The position numbers were made by a program, and so were the translations under genes. 64,000 bases of DNA from an uncultured Bacteroidia bacterium (lineage in GTDB: Bacteria > Bacteroidota > Bacteroidia > Bacteroidales > F082): NCBI GenBank assembly GCA_902801625.1, contig CADCJI010000010.1, positions 1-64,000 on the forward strand, in the 5' to 3' direction. The notes under the pieces are model-generated. The model had not been told where the DNA came from, ran no database searches, and worked only from the letters and a program-made list of their open reading frames with translations. Below, in pieces: positions 41,935 through 50,228 of this stretch. How positions within the stretch are numbered: position 1 is the first letter of the stretch; each line of letters opens with the position of its first letter.

Positions 41935-42891
41935 TTATTGCATCACCAACGAGAACCACATAAAACCCACATAACCCAATGTCAACAAAGCGCCTTCCCA
42001 ACGGGAAATCTTTCGCCCTTTGCCCGTGAAGACAAACAGCAGCATGAGGATGTTAGCGGCAAAAAGAATCATCAACTGCTTGTTCATCATCGGCTCGAAA
42101 GGCAAGGGAGTGATGATGGAACTGACGCCTAACACCATGAAAATGTTGAGGATATTAGAGCCCAACACATTGCCGATGGCGATGCCGGAATTCTTCTTCA
42201 AAGCAGCCACAATGGAAGTGATGAGCTCGGGCAACGATGTGGCAGTTGCCACTACGGTCAAGCCGATGGTGCCTTCATCCATACCCCAGTTCTTTGCCAA
42301 GATTTGCGCGTTGTTTGAAACAAGTTCACCACCAACATATAACCCAGCAATACCAAAAACCAATGCTAGGATGGTCTTCCCCCAAGGCATGGCTTCTTGC
42401 ACATCTTCGGTCTCTTCTTTCGGGTCGTTTTTCAGCATGGTCAGCAACAAGTATGCGAAACCCATCAACAAGAGGACGATACCTTCAATCCAATTGATGG
42501 TACGCGCCTGACCTGAGAAAAAGTAGTTAGCCATCAAAGTAATGGCAAGTGTTGCTACAAAGCCCACAGGAATGTCGCGGCGGATGGAGACACGGCTCAC
42601 ATCGATAGGCCAGATAATCGAACTCACACCCAAGATGAGCAAAATGTTCATCGTATTACTCCCGATGATGTTGCCGATGGCCAAGCCAGGACTGCCTTTG
42701 ATGCATGAAAACACATTGACAATCATCTCAGGCAGCGATGTGCCAAAAGCCACGATGGTCAAACCTATAATAAGCGGCGACAGTTTGGCGCGGATGCCCA
42801 CGCTGGTAGCTCCGTTGACAAGCCAGTTAGCACCTAGAATCAAGGCGACAAAGCCGAGGATGAGTAATAATAAAGGTATTAGTGAATCCAT
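41935..42891 (-). CDS. calcium/sodium antiporter, CaCA family (318 aa)
   Basis: An inner-membrane YrbG-type exchanger with about ten membrane segments in two inverted halves. The two alpha repeats are clear: GTSLPEMIVN with GNIIGSNTMNILLILG, and ATSLPELITS with GNVLGSNILNIFMVLG. The start at 42891 (MDSLIPLLLLILG) is preferred. A longer frame to 42981 would add FDKLRDLNKTKK..., which is simply translation of the inverted repeat pair at 42907-42974. Confidence 0.9.
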   Translation of the reverse strand: MDSLIPLLLLILGFVALILGANWLVNGATSVGIRAKLSPLIIGLTIVAFGTSLPEMIVNVFSCIKGSPGLAIGNIIGSNTMNILLILGVSSIIWPIDVSRVSIRRDIPVGFVATLAITLMANYFFSGQARTINWIEGIVLLLMGFAYLLLTMLKNDPKEETEDVQEAMPWGKTILALVFGIAGLYVGGELVSNNAQILAKNWGMDEGTIGLTVVATATSLPELITSIVAALKKNSGIAIGNVLGSNILNIFMVLGVSSIITPLPFEPMMNKQLMILFAANILMLLFVFTGKGRKISRWEGALLTLGYVGFMWFSLVMQ

Positions 42892-42906
42892 TTCTTTTGG
42901 TAGCGG

Positions 42907-42974
42907 CATTTCGACAGGCTCAACGACCTTCGCTTTTTTTGTTTTGTTAAGGTCCCTGAGTTTGTCGAAGGGCC
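42907..42974. repeat. inverted pair of TTCGACA-type repeats upstream of the antiporter gene
   Basis: Plus copy TTTCGACAGGCTCAACGACC (42909-42928) and minus copy GGTCCCTGAGTTTGTCGAAG (42951-42970) face each other about 22 bp apart around a T-rich centre, giving a potential long hairpin in the antiporter leader. Confidence 0.78.
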
Positions 42975-42984
42975 GATTCATTTA

Positions 42985-43656
42985 TTAAACGTTATAATGT
43001 CTCGCTCCAAATATCTTGCTTCCTACACGCACCAAAGTTGCGCCTTCCTCAACGGCGATTGGATAGTCGTCCGACATGCCCATCGAAATCTCCTTGAATT
43101 GCGGCTGATTGGCAAAATATTCTGTCTTAAGGATGTCAAATATGTCTTTCAAATGTTTGAATTCCTTGCGGACTTCGGCCTCGTCGTCAGTGAAAGTGGC
43201 CATGCCCATCACGCCGCAGATACGCACATTTTCCATCTGTTTGAACGCTTCTGAATCAAGCAATTGGCGAGCTTCATCCATATCGAGGCCAAATTTGGTT
43301 TCCTCCTGAGCGATGTGGAATTGCAACAGGCAATCCACCACACGGTCATGCTTCTTGGCTTCCTTGTTGACGCCTTCCAATAGGTTAGCCGAGTCTATAC
43401 TATGGACGAGCGTGACAAATGGGATGATGTATTTGATTTTGTTGGTCTGCAAATGGCCGATGAAGTGCCACTGGATATCTTGCGGCAGCACCTCATGCTT
43501 GTCGCGCATCTCGAGGGCGTGGTTTTCGCCAAAAATGCGTTGGCCTGCGTCGTAAGCTTCTTGCAAGTCACTGACAGGCTTGGTTTTGCTGACAGCTACC
43601 AAAGTCACTGACTCGGGCAGCGTCGCCCTGATTTTTTCAAGGTTTTCTTTGATCAT
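42985..43656 (-). CDS. YggS/PLPBP family PLP-homeostasis protein (223 aa)
   Basis: A pyridoxal-phosphate-binding TIM-barrel protein without known catalysis, thought to buffer vitamin B6 in the cytoplasm. The cofactor lysine is in VAVSKTKPVSDL. QRIFGENHALEM, IQWHFIGHLQTNK, CGVMGMATFTDD and EISMGMSDDYPIAVEEGATLVRVGS are all diagnostic. Length and start are normal. It ends 94 bp from the antiporter start on the same strand. Confidence 0.93.
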   Translation of the reverse strand: MIKENLEKIRATLPESVTLVAVSKTKPVSDLQEAYDAGQRIFGENHALEMRDKHEVLPQDIQWHFIGHLQTNKIKYIIPFVTLVHSIDSANLLEGVNKEAKKHDRVVDCLLQFHIAQEETKFGLDMDEARQLLDSEAFKQMENVRICGVMGMATFTDDEAEVRKEFKHLKDIFDILKTEYFANQPQFKEISMGMSDDYPIAVEEGATLVRVGSKIFGARHYNV

Positions 43657-43703
43657 GATTCCAAGAATTAAAAATCGTGCAAAATTACTAAGGTTTCTCG
43701 GGT

Positions 43704-43737
43704 TTTGCTACAAATCGCTGAAATTTTCTTACCTTTG
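43704..43737 (+). promoter_or_regulatory. promoter of ffh
   Basis: TTTG at 43704-43707, 22 bp, TACCTTTG at 43730-43737, 20 bp before the start codon. Confidence 0.7.
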
Positions 43738-43757
43738 CGCCCAAATTTCGAAGAATT

Positions 43758-45092
43758 ATGTTTGAAGGTTTAAGCGAAAAATTAGAACGTTCGTTCAAAG
43801 TCCTTAAGGGACAGGCTTATATCACTGAGGTGAATATTGCCGACACGATGAAGGAAATCCGTCGCGCCCTCTTGGATGCCGACGTCAGCTATAAGATTGC
43901 CAAGGATGTCACCAACAACATCAAGGAAAAAGCCCTCGGTCAGGAGATTCTCTCCTCGGTGAAGCCAGGCGAAATGATGGTCAAGATTGTGCATGATGAG
44001 TTGGCCGAATTGATGGGCGGAGAGGCCGTCGACATCAACCTGAAGGGTCAGCCGAGCATCATCTTGATTGCAGGTCTGCAAGGTTCGGGTAAGACCACTT
44101 TCTCAGCCAAGTTGGCCTCTTATCTGAAGCGCAAACGCAGCAAGCAAGTGCTTTTGGTGGCTGGAGACGTGTATCGTCCTGCTGCCATCGAACAGTTGAA
44201 AGTACTGGGGCAACAGGTTGAGGTTGAGGTGTACAGCGAAGATGGCAACAAAAACCCGGTGCAGATTGCGCAAAATGCCATCAACCACGCCCGTAATCAA
44301 GGCAAGAACGTGGTCATTATCGATACCGCCGGTCGTCTGGCCGTCGATGAAGAGATGATGAACGAGATTGCCAACATCAAGGAAACGGTTCATCCGCACG
44401 AGACCTTGTTTGTGGTGGACTCCATGACAGGTCAGGATGCCGTGAACACGGCCAAGGCCTTCAATGATCGCTTGGACTTCGACGGTGTGGTGCTCACCAA
44501 GTTGGACGGTGACACCCGTGGCGGTGCTGCCCTTACCATCCGCACGGTGGTGGAGAAGCCCATCAAGTTCGTCGGTATCGGCGAAAAGATGGATGCTCTC
44601 GATGTATTCCACCCCAAGCGTATGGCCGACCGTATCCTCGGCATGGGCGACATTGTCTCACTCGTGGAACGCGCCCAAGAACAGTTCGATGAAGAGGAAG
44701 CCCGCAAGTTGCAGAAAAAACTCGCCAAGAACGAGTTCAACTATAACGACTTCCTGAAGCAAATCCAGCAAATAAAGAAGATGGGTAACCTGAAGGACTT
44801 GGCCAGCATGATTCCTGGCATGGACAAAGCCTTGAAAGGCGAGGAAATCGACGACGACGCCTTCAAGAGCATTGAGGCCATCATCTATTCGATGACACCC
44901 GCCGAGCGCGAGAACCCGAAACTGCTTAACGGCACGCGTCGGAAGCGTATTGCCGACGGAAGCGGCACTTCTATCGTGGAAGTGAACCGCCTCGTGAAGC
45001 AATTCGAGGAGACCTCGAAGATGATGCGTATGATGACCACTGGCGGAGGCAAGAAACTGATGCGCATGGCGGGGAACATGAAACGCCGCTAA
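43758..45092 (+). CDS. ffh: signal recognition particle GTPase (444 aa)
   Basis: The protein subunit of the signal recognition particle. It binds signal peptides of nascent membrane proteins with its M domain and docks to FtsY through its GTPase domain. The NG domain has GLQGSGKTTFSAKLA, DTAGRLAVDEEMM and TKLDGDTRGGAAL. The methionine-rich M domain ends with the RNA-binding GTRRKRIADGSG and MMRMM segments. Length is normal. Its 4.5S RNA partner was not found in the window. Confidence 0.96.
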   Translation: MFEGLSEKLERSFKVLKGQAYITEVNIADTMKEIRRALLDADVSYKIAKDVTNNIKEKALGQEILSSVKPGEMMVKIVHDELAELMGGEAVDINLKGQPSIILIAGLQGSGKTTFSAKLASYLKRKRSKQVLLVAGDVYRPAAIEQLKVLGQQVEVEVYSEDGNKNPVQIAQNAINHARNQGKNVVIIDTAGRLAVDEEMMNEIANIKETVHPHETLFVVDSMTGQDAVNTAKAFNDRLDFDGVVLTKLDGDTRGGAALTIRTVVEKPIKFVGIGEKMDALDVFHPKRMADRILGMGDIVSLVERAQEQFDEEEARKLQKKLAKNEFNYNDFLKQIQQIKKMGNLKDLASMIPGMDKALKGEEIDDDAFKSIEAIIYSMTPAERENPKLLNGTRRKRIADGSGTSIVEVNRLVKQFEETSKMMRMMTTGGGKKLMRMAGNMKRR

Positions 45093-45128
45093 TCATAATT
45101 CAAGATTCAAGATTCAAAATTTATAATT

Positions 45129-46010
45129 ATGGATAAGATTATTGATGGTAAAATCATCTCTGAACAGATAAAGAAAGAGATCGCGGCTGAAGTCGCAGAC
45201 ATAATCGACCACGGCAAACCCGCTCCGCATCTCGCTGCAGTCATTGTGGGCGATGACGGCGCCAGCAAGACCTATGTGGCCTCTAAAGAAAAAGCCTGCC
45301 ACTCGGTGGGCATGACCTCGTCAGTGTATCGTCTGCCCGTCACAACGACGGAAAAAGAGATGCTCGACATGGTCGATTTCCTCAACAACGACCCCGAAAT
45401 CAACGGCTACATCATTCAACTGCCGCTGCCTAAGCACATCGACGAGAACAAAGTCATCGCCGCCATCAAGCCTGAAAAGGACGTGGACGGCTTCACGAGC
45501 ATCAATGCTGGTCGCATGATGTTGGGTCTGCCCTGCTACATTCCAGCTACACCAAACGGCATTATGGAGCTCATCAAGCGTTCTGGCATTGAGACGGTTG
45601 GTAAGAATGTGGTAGTCTTGGGTCGTTCCAACATCGTAGGTACGCCTATGGCCATCCTCATGTCACGTAAGGGCATCGACTCCACCGTCACCTTGTGCCA
45701 CAGCCGCACTAAGAACCTACCCGACATCTGCCGCAATGCCGACATCCTCGTTGCCGCCATTGGCAAGCAAGGTTTCGTGACCGCCGACATGGTGAAACCC
45801 GGTGCCGTGGTCATCGATGTGGGTATCCACCGTATTGAAGACCCAACCAGTCCCAAGGGCTACAAGATTATGGGCGATGTGGATTATGACGAAGTATATA
45901 AAGTGGCCTCTAAAATCACCCCTGTCCCTGGTGGTGTAGGCCCAATGACCATCGTTTCGTTGCTGCAAAACACGCTGAAAGCAGCCAAAGGCGAGGTCTA
46001 TCCAAAATAA
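45129..46010 (+). CDS. folD: bifunctional methylene-THF dehydrogenase / methenyl-THF cyclohydrolase (293 aa)
   Basis: Interconverts 5,10-methylene- and 10-formyl-tetrahydrofolate in the cytoplasm. Seen are KTYVASKEKACHSVGM with the catalytic lysine, YIIQLPLPKHID, PEKDVDGF, VVLGRSNIVGTPMA for NADP binding and PVPGGVGPMTIVSLL near the end. Length is normal. It follows ffh by 36 bp without a visible terminator, so it may be co-transcribed. Confidence 0.95.
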   Translation: MDKIIDGKIISEQIKKEIAAEVADIIDHGKPAPHLAAVIVGDDGASKTYVASKEKACHSVGMTSSVYRLPVTTTEKEMLDMVDFLNNDPEINGYIIQLPLPKHIDENKVIAAIKPEKDVDGFTSINAGRMMLGLPCYIPATPNGIMELIKRSGIETVGKNVVVLGRSNIVGTPMAILMSRKGIDSTVTLCHSRTKNLPDICRNADILVAAIGKQGFVTADMVKPGAVVIDVGIHRIEDPTSPKGYKIMGDVDYDEVYKVASKITPVPGGVGPMTIVSLLQNTLKAAKGEVYPK

Positions 46011-46028
46011 GTTTTCATGGTTTTTTGG

Positions 46029-46066
46029 TAACGGGATAACCTTTTTCAGGGTCATCCCGTTTTTTT
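46029..46066 (+). terminator. terminator of folD
   Basis: AACGGGATAACC and GGTCATCCCGTT form a stem with one bulged position, followed by a T run. Confidence 0.82.
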
Positions 46067-46067
46067 A

Positions 46068-46100
46068 TTGCAAATAATCCAAGATTTTTACATAGTTTTG
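46068..46100 (+). promoter_or_regulatory. promoter of the 46122-49428 gene run
   Basis: TTG (46068-46070), 22 bp, TAGTTTTG (46093-46100). Confidence 0.6.
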
Positions 46101-46121
46101 CACCTTATAGTAAAAGAGAAC

Positions 46122-47045
46122 ATGAAAAAAAGATGGTTTATCACAATCGTGTTGTTGTCGTTTTTCACTTTGGCAAATGCACAAGAAGAAGGCACGGCTG
46201 ACTTCTCCCCTATTTTCTTCCCTCAACTTAAGGCCGAACTGCCCAAAGAGGTGAACGAGACTTCAGGTCTTTTCATGCACAATGGTCGCCTCTGGACCCA
46301 CAACGACAGCGGAGGCAAGCCGATATTGTTCGCACTTGATACCGCGACATTTGAAGTAGTGCAGAGAATCACTCTCGCCAATGTGAAAAACAAGGATTGG
46401 GAGGATATCTGCACCGATGGCGAAACCGTGTTCATTGGCGACTTCGGCAACAACAAAGGTAGCCGTAAGAACTTGAGAATCTTTACTATCCCCTTGTCAG
46501 ACATTCCTAAAGAAGGCGATGCCAACCTTATTGCGGACTCCATCACATTCCGCTTTGGCGACCAAACAGACTTCAACCACATCAAACAAGGACATGACTA
46601 CGATTGCGAGGCCATGTTTACTACTGAGGACTATCTCTATCTTTTCAGCAAAGGCTGGGCTACGGGCACAACGCGTCTATACCGACTTCCAAAAACATCT
46701 GGAAGCCATGTGGCAGAGGTGGTCAATGGCTTTGACTCACAAGGACTAATCACAGGTGCCGATTACGATATTGAGAATCGCATATTAGTCATAGTAGGCT
46801 ATGTGAAAAACATTTGGAAGCCTTTCATGTACATCATTTTCGACTTCGACGAGTCAGGAGTAAAGCTCTCGAACCGTCGTTTTGAGATGCCACAATGGAC
46901 GGGTGCCCAAACCGAAGGCATTTGTTTCTTCGACTACGGACAATGCTATGTCACGGCTGAGACCTCCCCCACCATCACCGCAAAGGTTTTCGTGGTGGAT
47001 TTCCGCAAATGGATTGAAAAGAATCTCAAAAACAAGAAGGAATGA
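46122..47045 (+). CDS. secreted beta-propeller-like protein of unknown function (307 aa)
   Basis: A signal peptide (MKKRWFITIVLLSFFTLANA) is followed by repeated strand patterns such as LWTHNDSGGKPILFALDTATF, VFIGDFGNNKGSRKNLRIFT, YLYLFSKGWATGTTRLYRL and GLITGADYDIENRILVIVGY, consistent with a beta-propeller. No catalytic motif was recognised. It overlaps the PorE-like gene by 4 bp, so it may take part in the same envelope function. No sorting domain is present. Confidence 0.72.
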   Translation: MKKRWFITIVLLSFFTLANAQEEGTADFSPIFFPQLKAELPKEVNETSGLFMHNGRLWTHNDSGGKPILFALDTATFEVVQRITLANVKNKDWEDICTDGETVFIGDFGNNKGSRKNLRIFTIPLSDIPKEGDANLIADSITFRFGDQTDFNHIKQGHDYDCEAMFTTEDYLYLFSKGWATGTTRLYRLPKTSGSHVAEVVNGFDSQGLITGADYDIENRILVIVGYVKNIWKPFMYIIFDFDESGVKLSNRRFEMPQWTGAQTEGICFFDYGQCYVTAETSPTITAKVFVVDFRKWIEKNLKNKKE

Positions 47046-48694
47046 AACGCTTTGCCATCATTCTGATAATCATCGTACTGACCTCCACAGCCTTTGCCCA
47101 ACATCCGAAAAAAGCGGTGAAAGCATACGAAGCGGCAGAACAAGCCTTTCAGAAGCGTGATTATTTGAAAGCCCATCAGCAGCTATTGAAAGCCGTATTG
47201 GAAGACCCAAACTATGCCGAGGCTTGGCTCTTGGAGGGCGAGGTCGGGATAGAGCTGAAAGACTATGACCTTGCCATGTTGGGCTACGAAAACGCTTTGT
47301 CATCCGACTCACTGCTGTTCCCTCCAGCGGCCATCACTTTGGCTCGCCTCTACGACACCCAAGGCAACTACAAACGAGAAATCGCCTTGCTGAAATGGTA
47401 TCTTTCAAAGGGCTTCGGCCAAGCATTCAACGAAGCCACGGCAAATGAGATGCTGGCAAAAGCAACTTTCCGCGACTGGGCAGTATGTCATCCCGTCGCC
47501 TTTGAGCCTGAAAATCTGGGGACGGCGGTTAATTCGAGCCACGACGAATATGTGAACATGTTGTCGTTTGATGGCTCGCAGCTCCTGTACACGCGCAAGA
47601 TGTCGATTGACGACAACTATCAAAAGGAGTTTCTCTTCGTTTCGCATCTCAATGACGGCCAATGGTCTGATCCCCAACCGCTTGCCTTTTCAGACTTTCC
47701 TCAAGATGTAGACCCAGGGGCAGCTTTCATTTCCGCTGATGGCAAGAAAATCTACCTGACGGGCTGTGGCTGGAGTCGCGACAGCAGTTGCGACATCTAT
47801 GTCTCAGAATGGAAGGACAATCGATGGAGCATGCCTCGACGATTGTCGGAAGGCATCAACACAAGAAATTGGGAATCACAACCTTGCGTGAGCAGCGATG
47901 GCAAGGAACTCTATTTCGTGTCGCGCCGATCGGGTCAAGCTGATATTTATTGCAGCAAGCGTAATACAGACGGAACTTGGGGCGAACCGCAAAATATAGG
48001 TAGTCCTATCAACACGAAAGGCACTGAAATGGCGCCTTTTCTGCATCCTGATGGACGCACACTTTACTTCTCGTCCGACACGCATGTCGGTATGGGCGGC
48101 TTCGACCTATTCATGAGTCGCAGAGACGATGACGGACATTGGCAGGAGCCTGTCAATCTGGGATTCCCCATTAACACCAGCGGTGACGAAATCAACTTTT
48201 TCGTGGCTGCCGATGGTAAGACTGCCTTCATTTCCTCACAGCGCGATGGCGGCAAAGGCGGCTACGACATATACACCTTTGAACTACCTGAAGAAATCCG
48301 CTCAGACTCAGCCAACTACCTCACCTCTTTGGATGTGATAGAGCTTACCCCTGGCGATGCAGTAGTGCTGCAAAACATACAGTTTGAATTCAACAGCGCT
48401 GCCTTGACGGCTGACTCAGAGTCGGGCATCCAGATATTGACCACCTTCCTCAAGCGCAATCCCGAATTGAAGGTGGAGCTTGCCGGACATACCGACAATG
48501 TGGGTAACGACAACTACAACTTGAAACTTTCCTCCGACCGTGCCGAAGCGGTCACGAAGGCCTTGATTGCCAATGGTATCGAAGAAACACGATTGACAGC
48601 AAAAGGCTATGGTGCCACAAAACCCATGGTTTCCAATGACACTGAAGAGCACCGTGCCTTGAACCGAAGGACAGAAATGATTATAATTAACTGA
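47042..48694 (+). CDS. TPR - PD40 propeller - OmpA protein, PorE-like (550 aa)
   Basis: After a signal peptide (MKRFAIILIIIVLTSTAFA) come TPR units (about 25-130: KAVKAYEAAEQAFQKRDYLK...), PD40/WD40-like blades (about 165-420, with repeated ISADGKKIYLTG, VSSDGKELYFVS, LHPDGRTLYFSS) and a C-terminal OmpA peptidoglycan-binding domain (VELAGHTDNVGNDNYN, LSSDRAEAVTKAL). This is the layout of PorE, which links the T9SS to the cell wall, except that no carboxypeptidase-regulatory-like domain is obvious before OmpA. Similar proteins unrelated to T9SS also exist. Confidence 0.82.
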   Translation: MKRFAIILIIIVLTSTAFAQHPKKAVKAYEAAEQAFQKRDYLKAHQQLLKAVLEDPNYAEAWLLEGEVGIELKDYDLAMLGYENALSSDSLLFPPAAITLARLYDTQGNYKREIALLKWYLSKGFGQAFNEATANEMLAKATFRDWAVCHPVAFEPENLGTAVNSSHDEYVNMLSFDGSQLLYTRKMSIDDNYQKEFLFVSHLNDGQWSDPQPLAFSDFPQDVDPGAAFISADGKKIYLTGCGWSRDSSCDIYVSEWKDNRWSMPRRLSEGINTRNWESQPCVSSDGKELYFVSRRSGQADIYCSKRNTDGTWGEPQNIGSPINTKGTEMAPFLHPDGRTLYFSSDTHVGMGGFDLFMSRRDDDGHWQEPVNLGFPINTSGDEINFFVAADGKTAFISSQRDGGKGGYDIYTFELPEEIRSDSANYLTSLDVIELTPGDAVVLQNIQFEFNSAALTADSESGIQILTTFLKRNPELKVELAGHTDNVGNDNYNLKLSSDRAEAVTKALIANGIEETRLTAKGYGATKPMVSNDTEEHRALNRRTEMIIIN

Positions 48695-48696
48695 TA

Positions 48697-49428
48697 ATGA
48701 AAAAATTATTATTACTACTTGGTACAGCCTTTTTGATGGCTGCTTGTGTGAAACAACCAGAACAGCCCGAACAAATCCGTTTCTCAATCTTGGGCGACAG
48801 CTATTCCACATACGAGGGCTATGTGCATCCCGACTCGAACGATGTTTATCCTTACGAAGAAATTGGTCTAACTGGCGTCGAACAGATGTGGTGGGCTCGT
48901 ATGGCCAATTCGACTGGTTGGACTCTTGAACGAAACAATTCATTCTCAGGGGCTTTGGTATGCAATTACAACTATGTGAACTATTACGGGCAATACTCCT
49001 TCATTCGCCGCATGGACAATCTAGGGCATCCCGATGTGATTTTCATCTTCGGTGCCACCAACGATGCCTACGCCCATGATGACGAGGGACCCATTGTGCC
49101 TTTGGGTGATTACATCTATTCCGACTGGACAGAGGAGCAACTCTGCGAATTCCGTCCAGCCTTGGCCTATCTGTTTGAGAACCTCCAAACGCTCTATCCC
49201 AAAGCCAAATTATATTTTCTGCTCGACATGAACCTTGGCACTGATGGTATTAACGAAGCGCGACGCGCTGAATTCCTGACATCAATTCATCATATTACCA
49301 ATCATTATGGGGTGGAGTGCATCGATCTGACCGGTATCCACAAGAGTCGATGGCATCCCGACGCCCAAGGCCATAAAGACATTGCTCGCCAAGTCATTGA
49401 GGTCATCGAGACCGATTTCAATGTCTAA
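48697..49428 (+). CDS. SGNH/GDSL hydrolase lipoprotein (243 aa)
   Basis: A lipobox signal peptide (LLGTAFLMAACV) leads into an SGNH esterase fold: SILGDSYSTYEG with the catalytic Ser, IFGATNDA for the Asn block, and WHPDAQGHKDIA with the catalytic Asp and His. Enzymes of this type remove acyl groups from glycans or lipids outside the cytoplasm. It starts 3 bp after the PorE-like gene. Its end overlaps the convergent rhomboid gene by 11 bp. Confidence 0.88.
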   Translation: MKKLLLLLGTAFLMAACVKQPEQPEQIRFSILGDSYSTYEGYVHPDSNDVYPYEEIGLTGVEQMWWARMANSTGWTLERNNSFSGALVCNYNYVNYYGQYSFIRRMDNLGHPDVIFIFGATNDAYAHDDEGPIVPLGDYIYSDWTEEQLCEFRPALAYLFENLQTLYPKAKLYFLLDMNLGTDGINEARRAEFLTSIHHITNHYGVECIDLTGIHKSRWHPDAQGHKDIARQVIEVIETDFNV

Positions 49429-50155
49429 ACCGATAACGCACCGTCAGTTCGTCGTTGCTCGGTGTAGGCACATCCCAGTAAGGTTTTTCAGGTGTTGAGC
49501 CTGTCGCAACATCAGAATTATCGTCATTTATTTCTTCTTCGTTATCCTCCTCATCTTCCCAATGGTATACCTCTTTCTGAGGGCCTTCCTTGCGCAGGAA
49601 AACGGCCAACAGCACCCCTATGATGGCTCCGCTCAGATGGCCTTCCCATGAGATGTTTTGAGGAATGGCCAAAGACGGAATCATGCCCCAGATAAAGCTA
49701 CCATAAAGGAACACCATGATAAGCGAAATGACGATTAGCATGCGATTGCCGCGGATGAAACCACTTGAGATAAGGAAAAAATTCAAGCCATAAACGAGCG
49801 CGCTTGCTCCAATATGCGTTGACTCTGGATTGCCGATACACCAAGTAATCAAGCCGCTGGCCAAATAGGTAATGAGCAATACTCGGTTGGCGAGCGTGGG
49901 GTAACAGTAATACAAGGCCGTGCCCAAAACCAAAATGGGGACAGAATTAGACAGCAGATGTTCCCAACTGCCATGCAGGAAGGGCAAAGTGAAAATGCCA
50001 ATAAGTCCATGTGCAGTATGCGGCGTGACGCCATATCGGCCAAAGTCAATGTTCAGCGATACCTCAATAATCTTCACCACCCACATCACCGCCACAATGA
50101 GCAAGGGCACGATGAGGCTACCCAAAAACTTCCGTCTTTCCGCTTTATTATCCAT
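49418..50155 (-). CDS. rhomboid family intramembrane serine protease (245 aa)
   Basis: About six membrane segments carry the rhomboid marks HGSWEHLLSN, the catalytic serine in HIGASALVYG and the catalytic histidine in WEGHLSGAIIG. The C-terminal 50 residues are an acidic, soluble tail (WEDEEDNEEEINDD). The start at 50155 (MDNKAERRK) is preferred over 50173. It would cleave membrane proteins within the bilayer; the substrate is unknown. The divergent EamA gene starts 73 bp away. Confidence 0.9.
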   Translation of the reverse strand: MDNKAERRKFLGSLIVPLLIVAVMWVVKIIEVSLNIDFGRYGVTPHTAHGLIGIFTLPFLHGSWEHLLSNSVPILVLGTALYYCYPTLANRVLLITYLASGLITWCIGNPESTHIGASALVYGLNFFLISSGFIRGNRMLIVISLIMVFLYGSFIWGMIPSLAIPQNISWEGHLSGAIIGVLLAVFLRKEGPQKEVYHWEDEEDNEEEINDDNSDVATGSTPEKPYWDVPTPSNDELTVRYRFRH

Positions 50156-50216
50156 GATTTTGAGGCCGTTCAAGAATCATTCCGTGGGCAAAGGTCGGAA
50201 ATTTTGGCAGATTTTG

Positions 50217-50224
50217 TATTTTTG
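50217..50224 (+). promoter_or_regulatory. -7 box of the first EamA gene
   Basis: TATTTTTG followed by CCGC, only 4 bp before the start codon, so the transcript would be nearly leaderless or use another promoter. Confidence 0.5.
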
Positions 50225-50228
50225 CCGC

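Noticed and set aside
42892-42981. Longer N-terminus for the Ca/Na antiporter
   Set aside because: The extra residues translate the inverted TTCGACA repeat pair; the Met at 42891 starts exactly at the first membrane segment.
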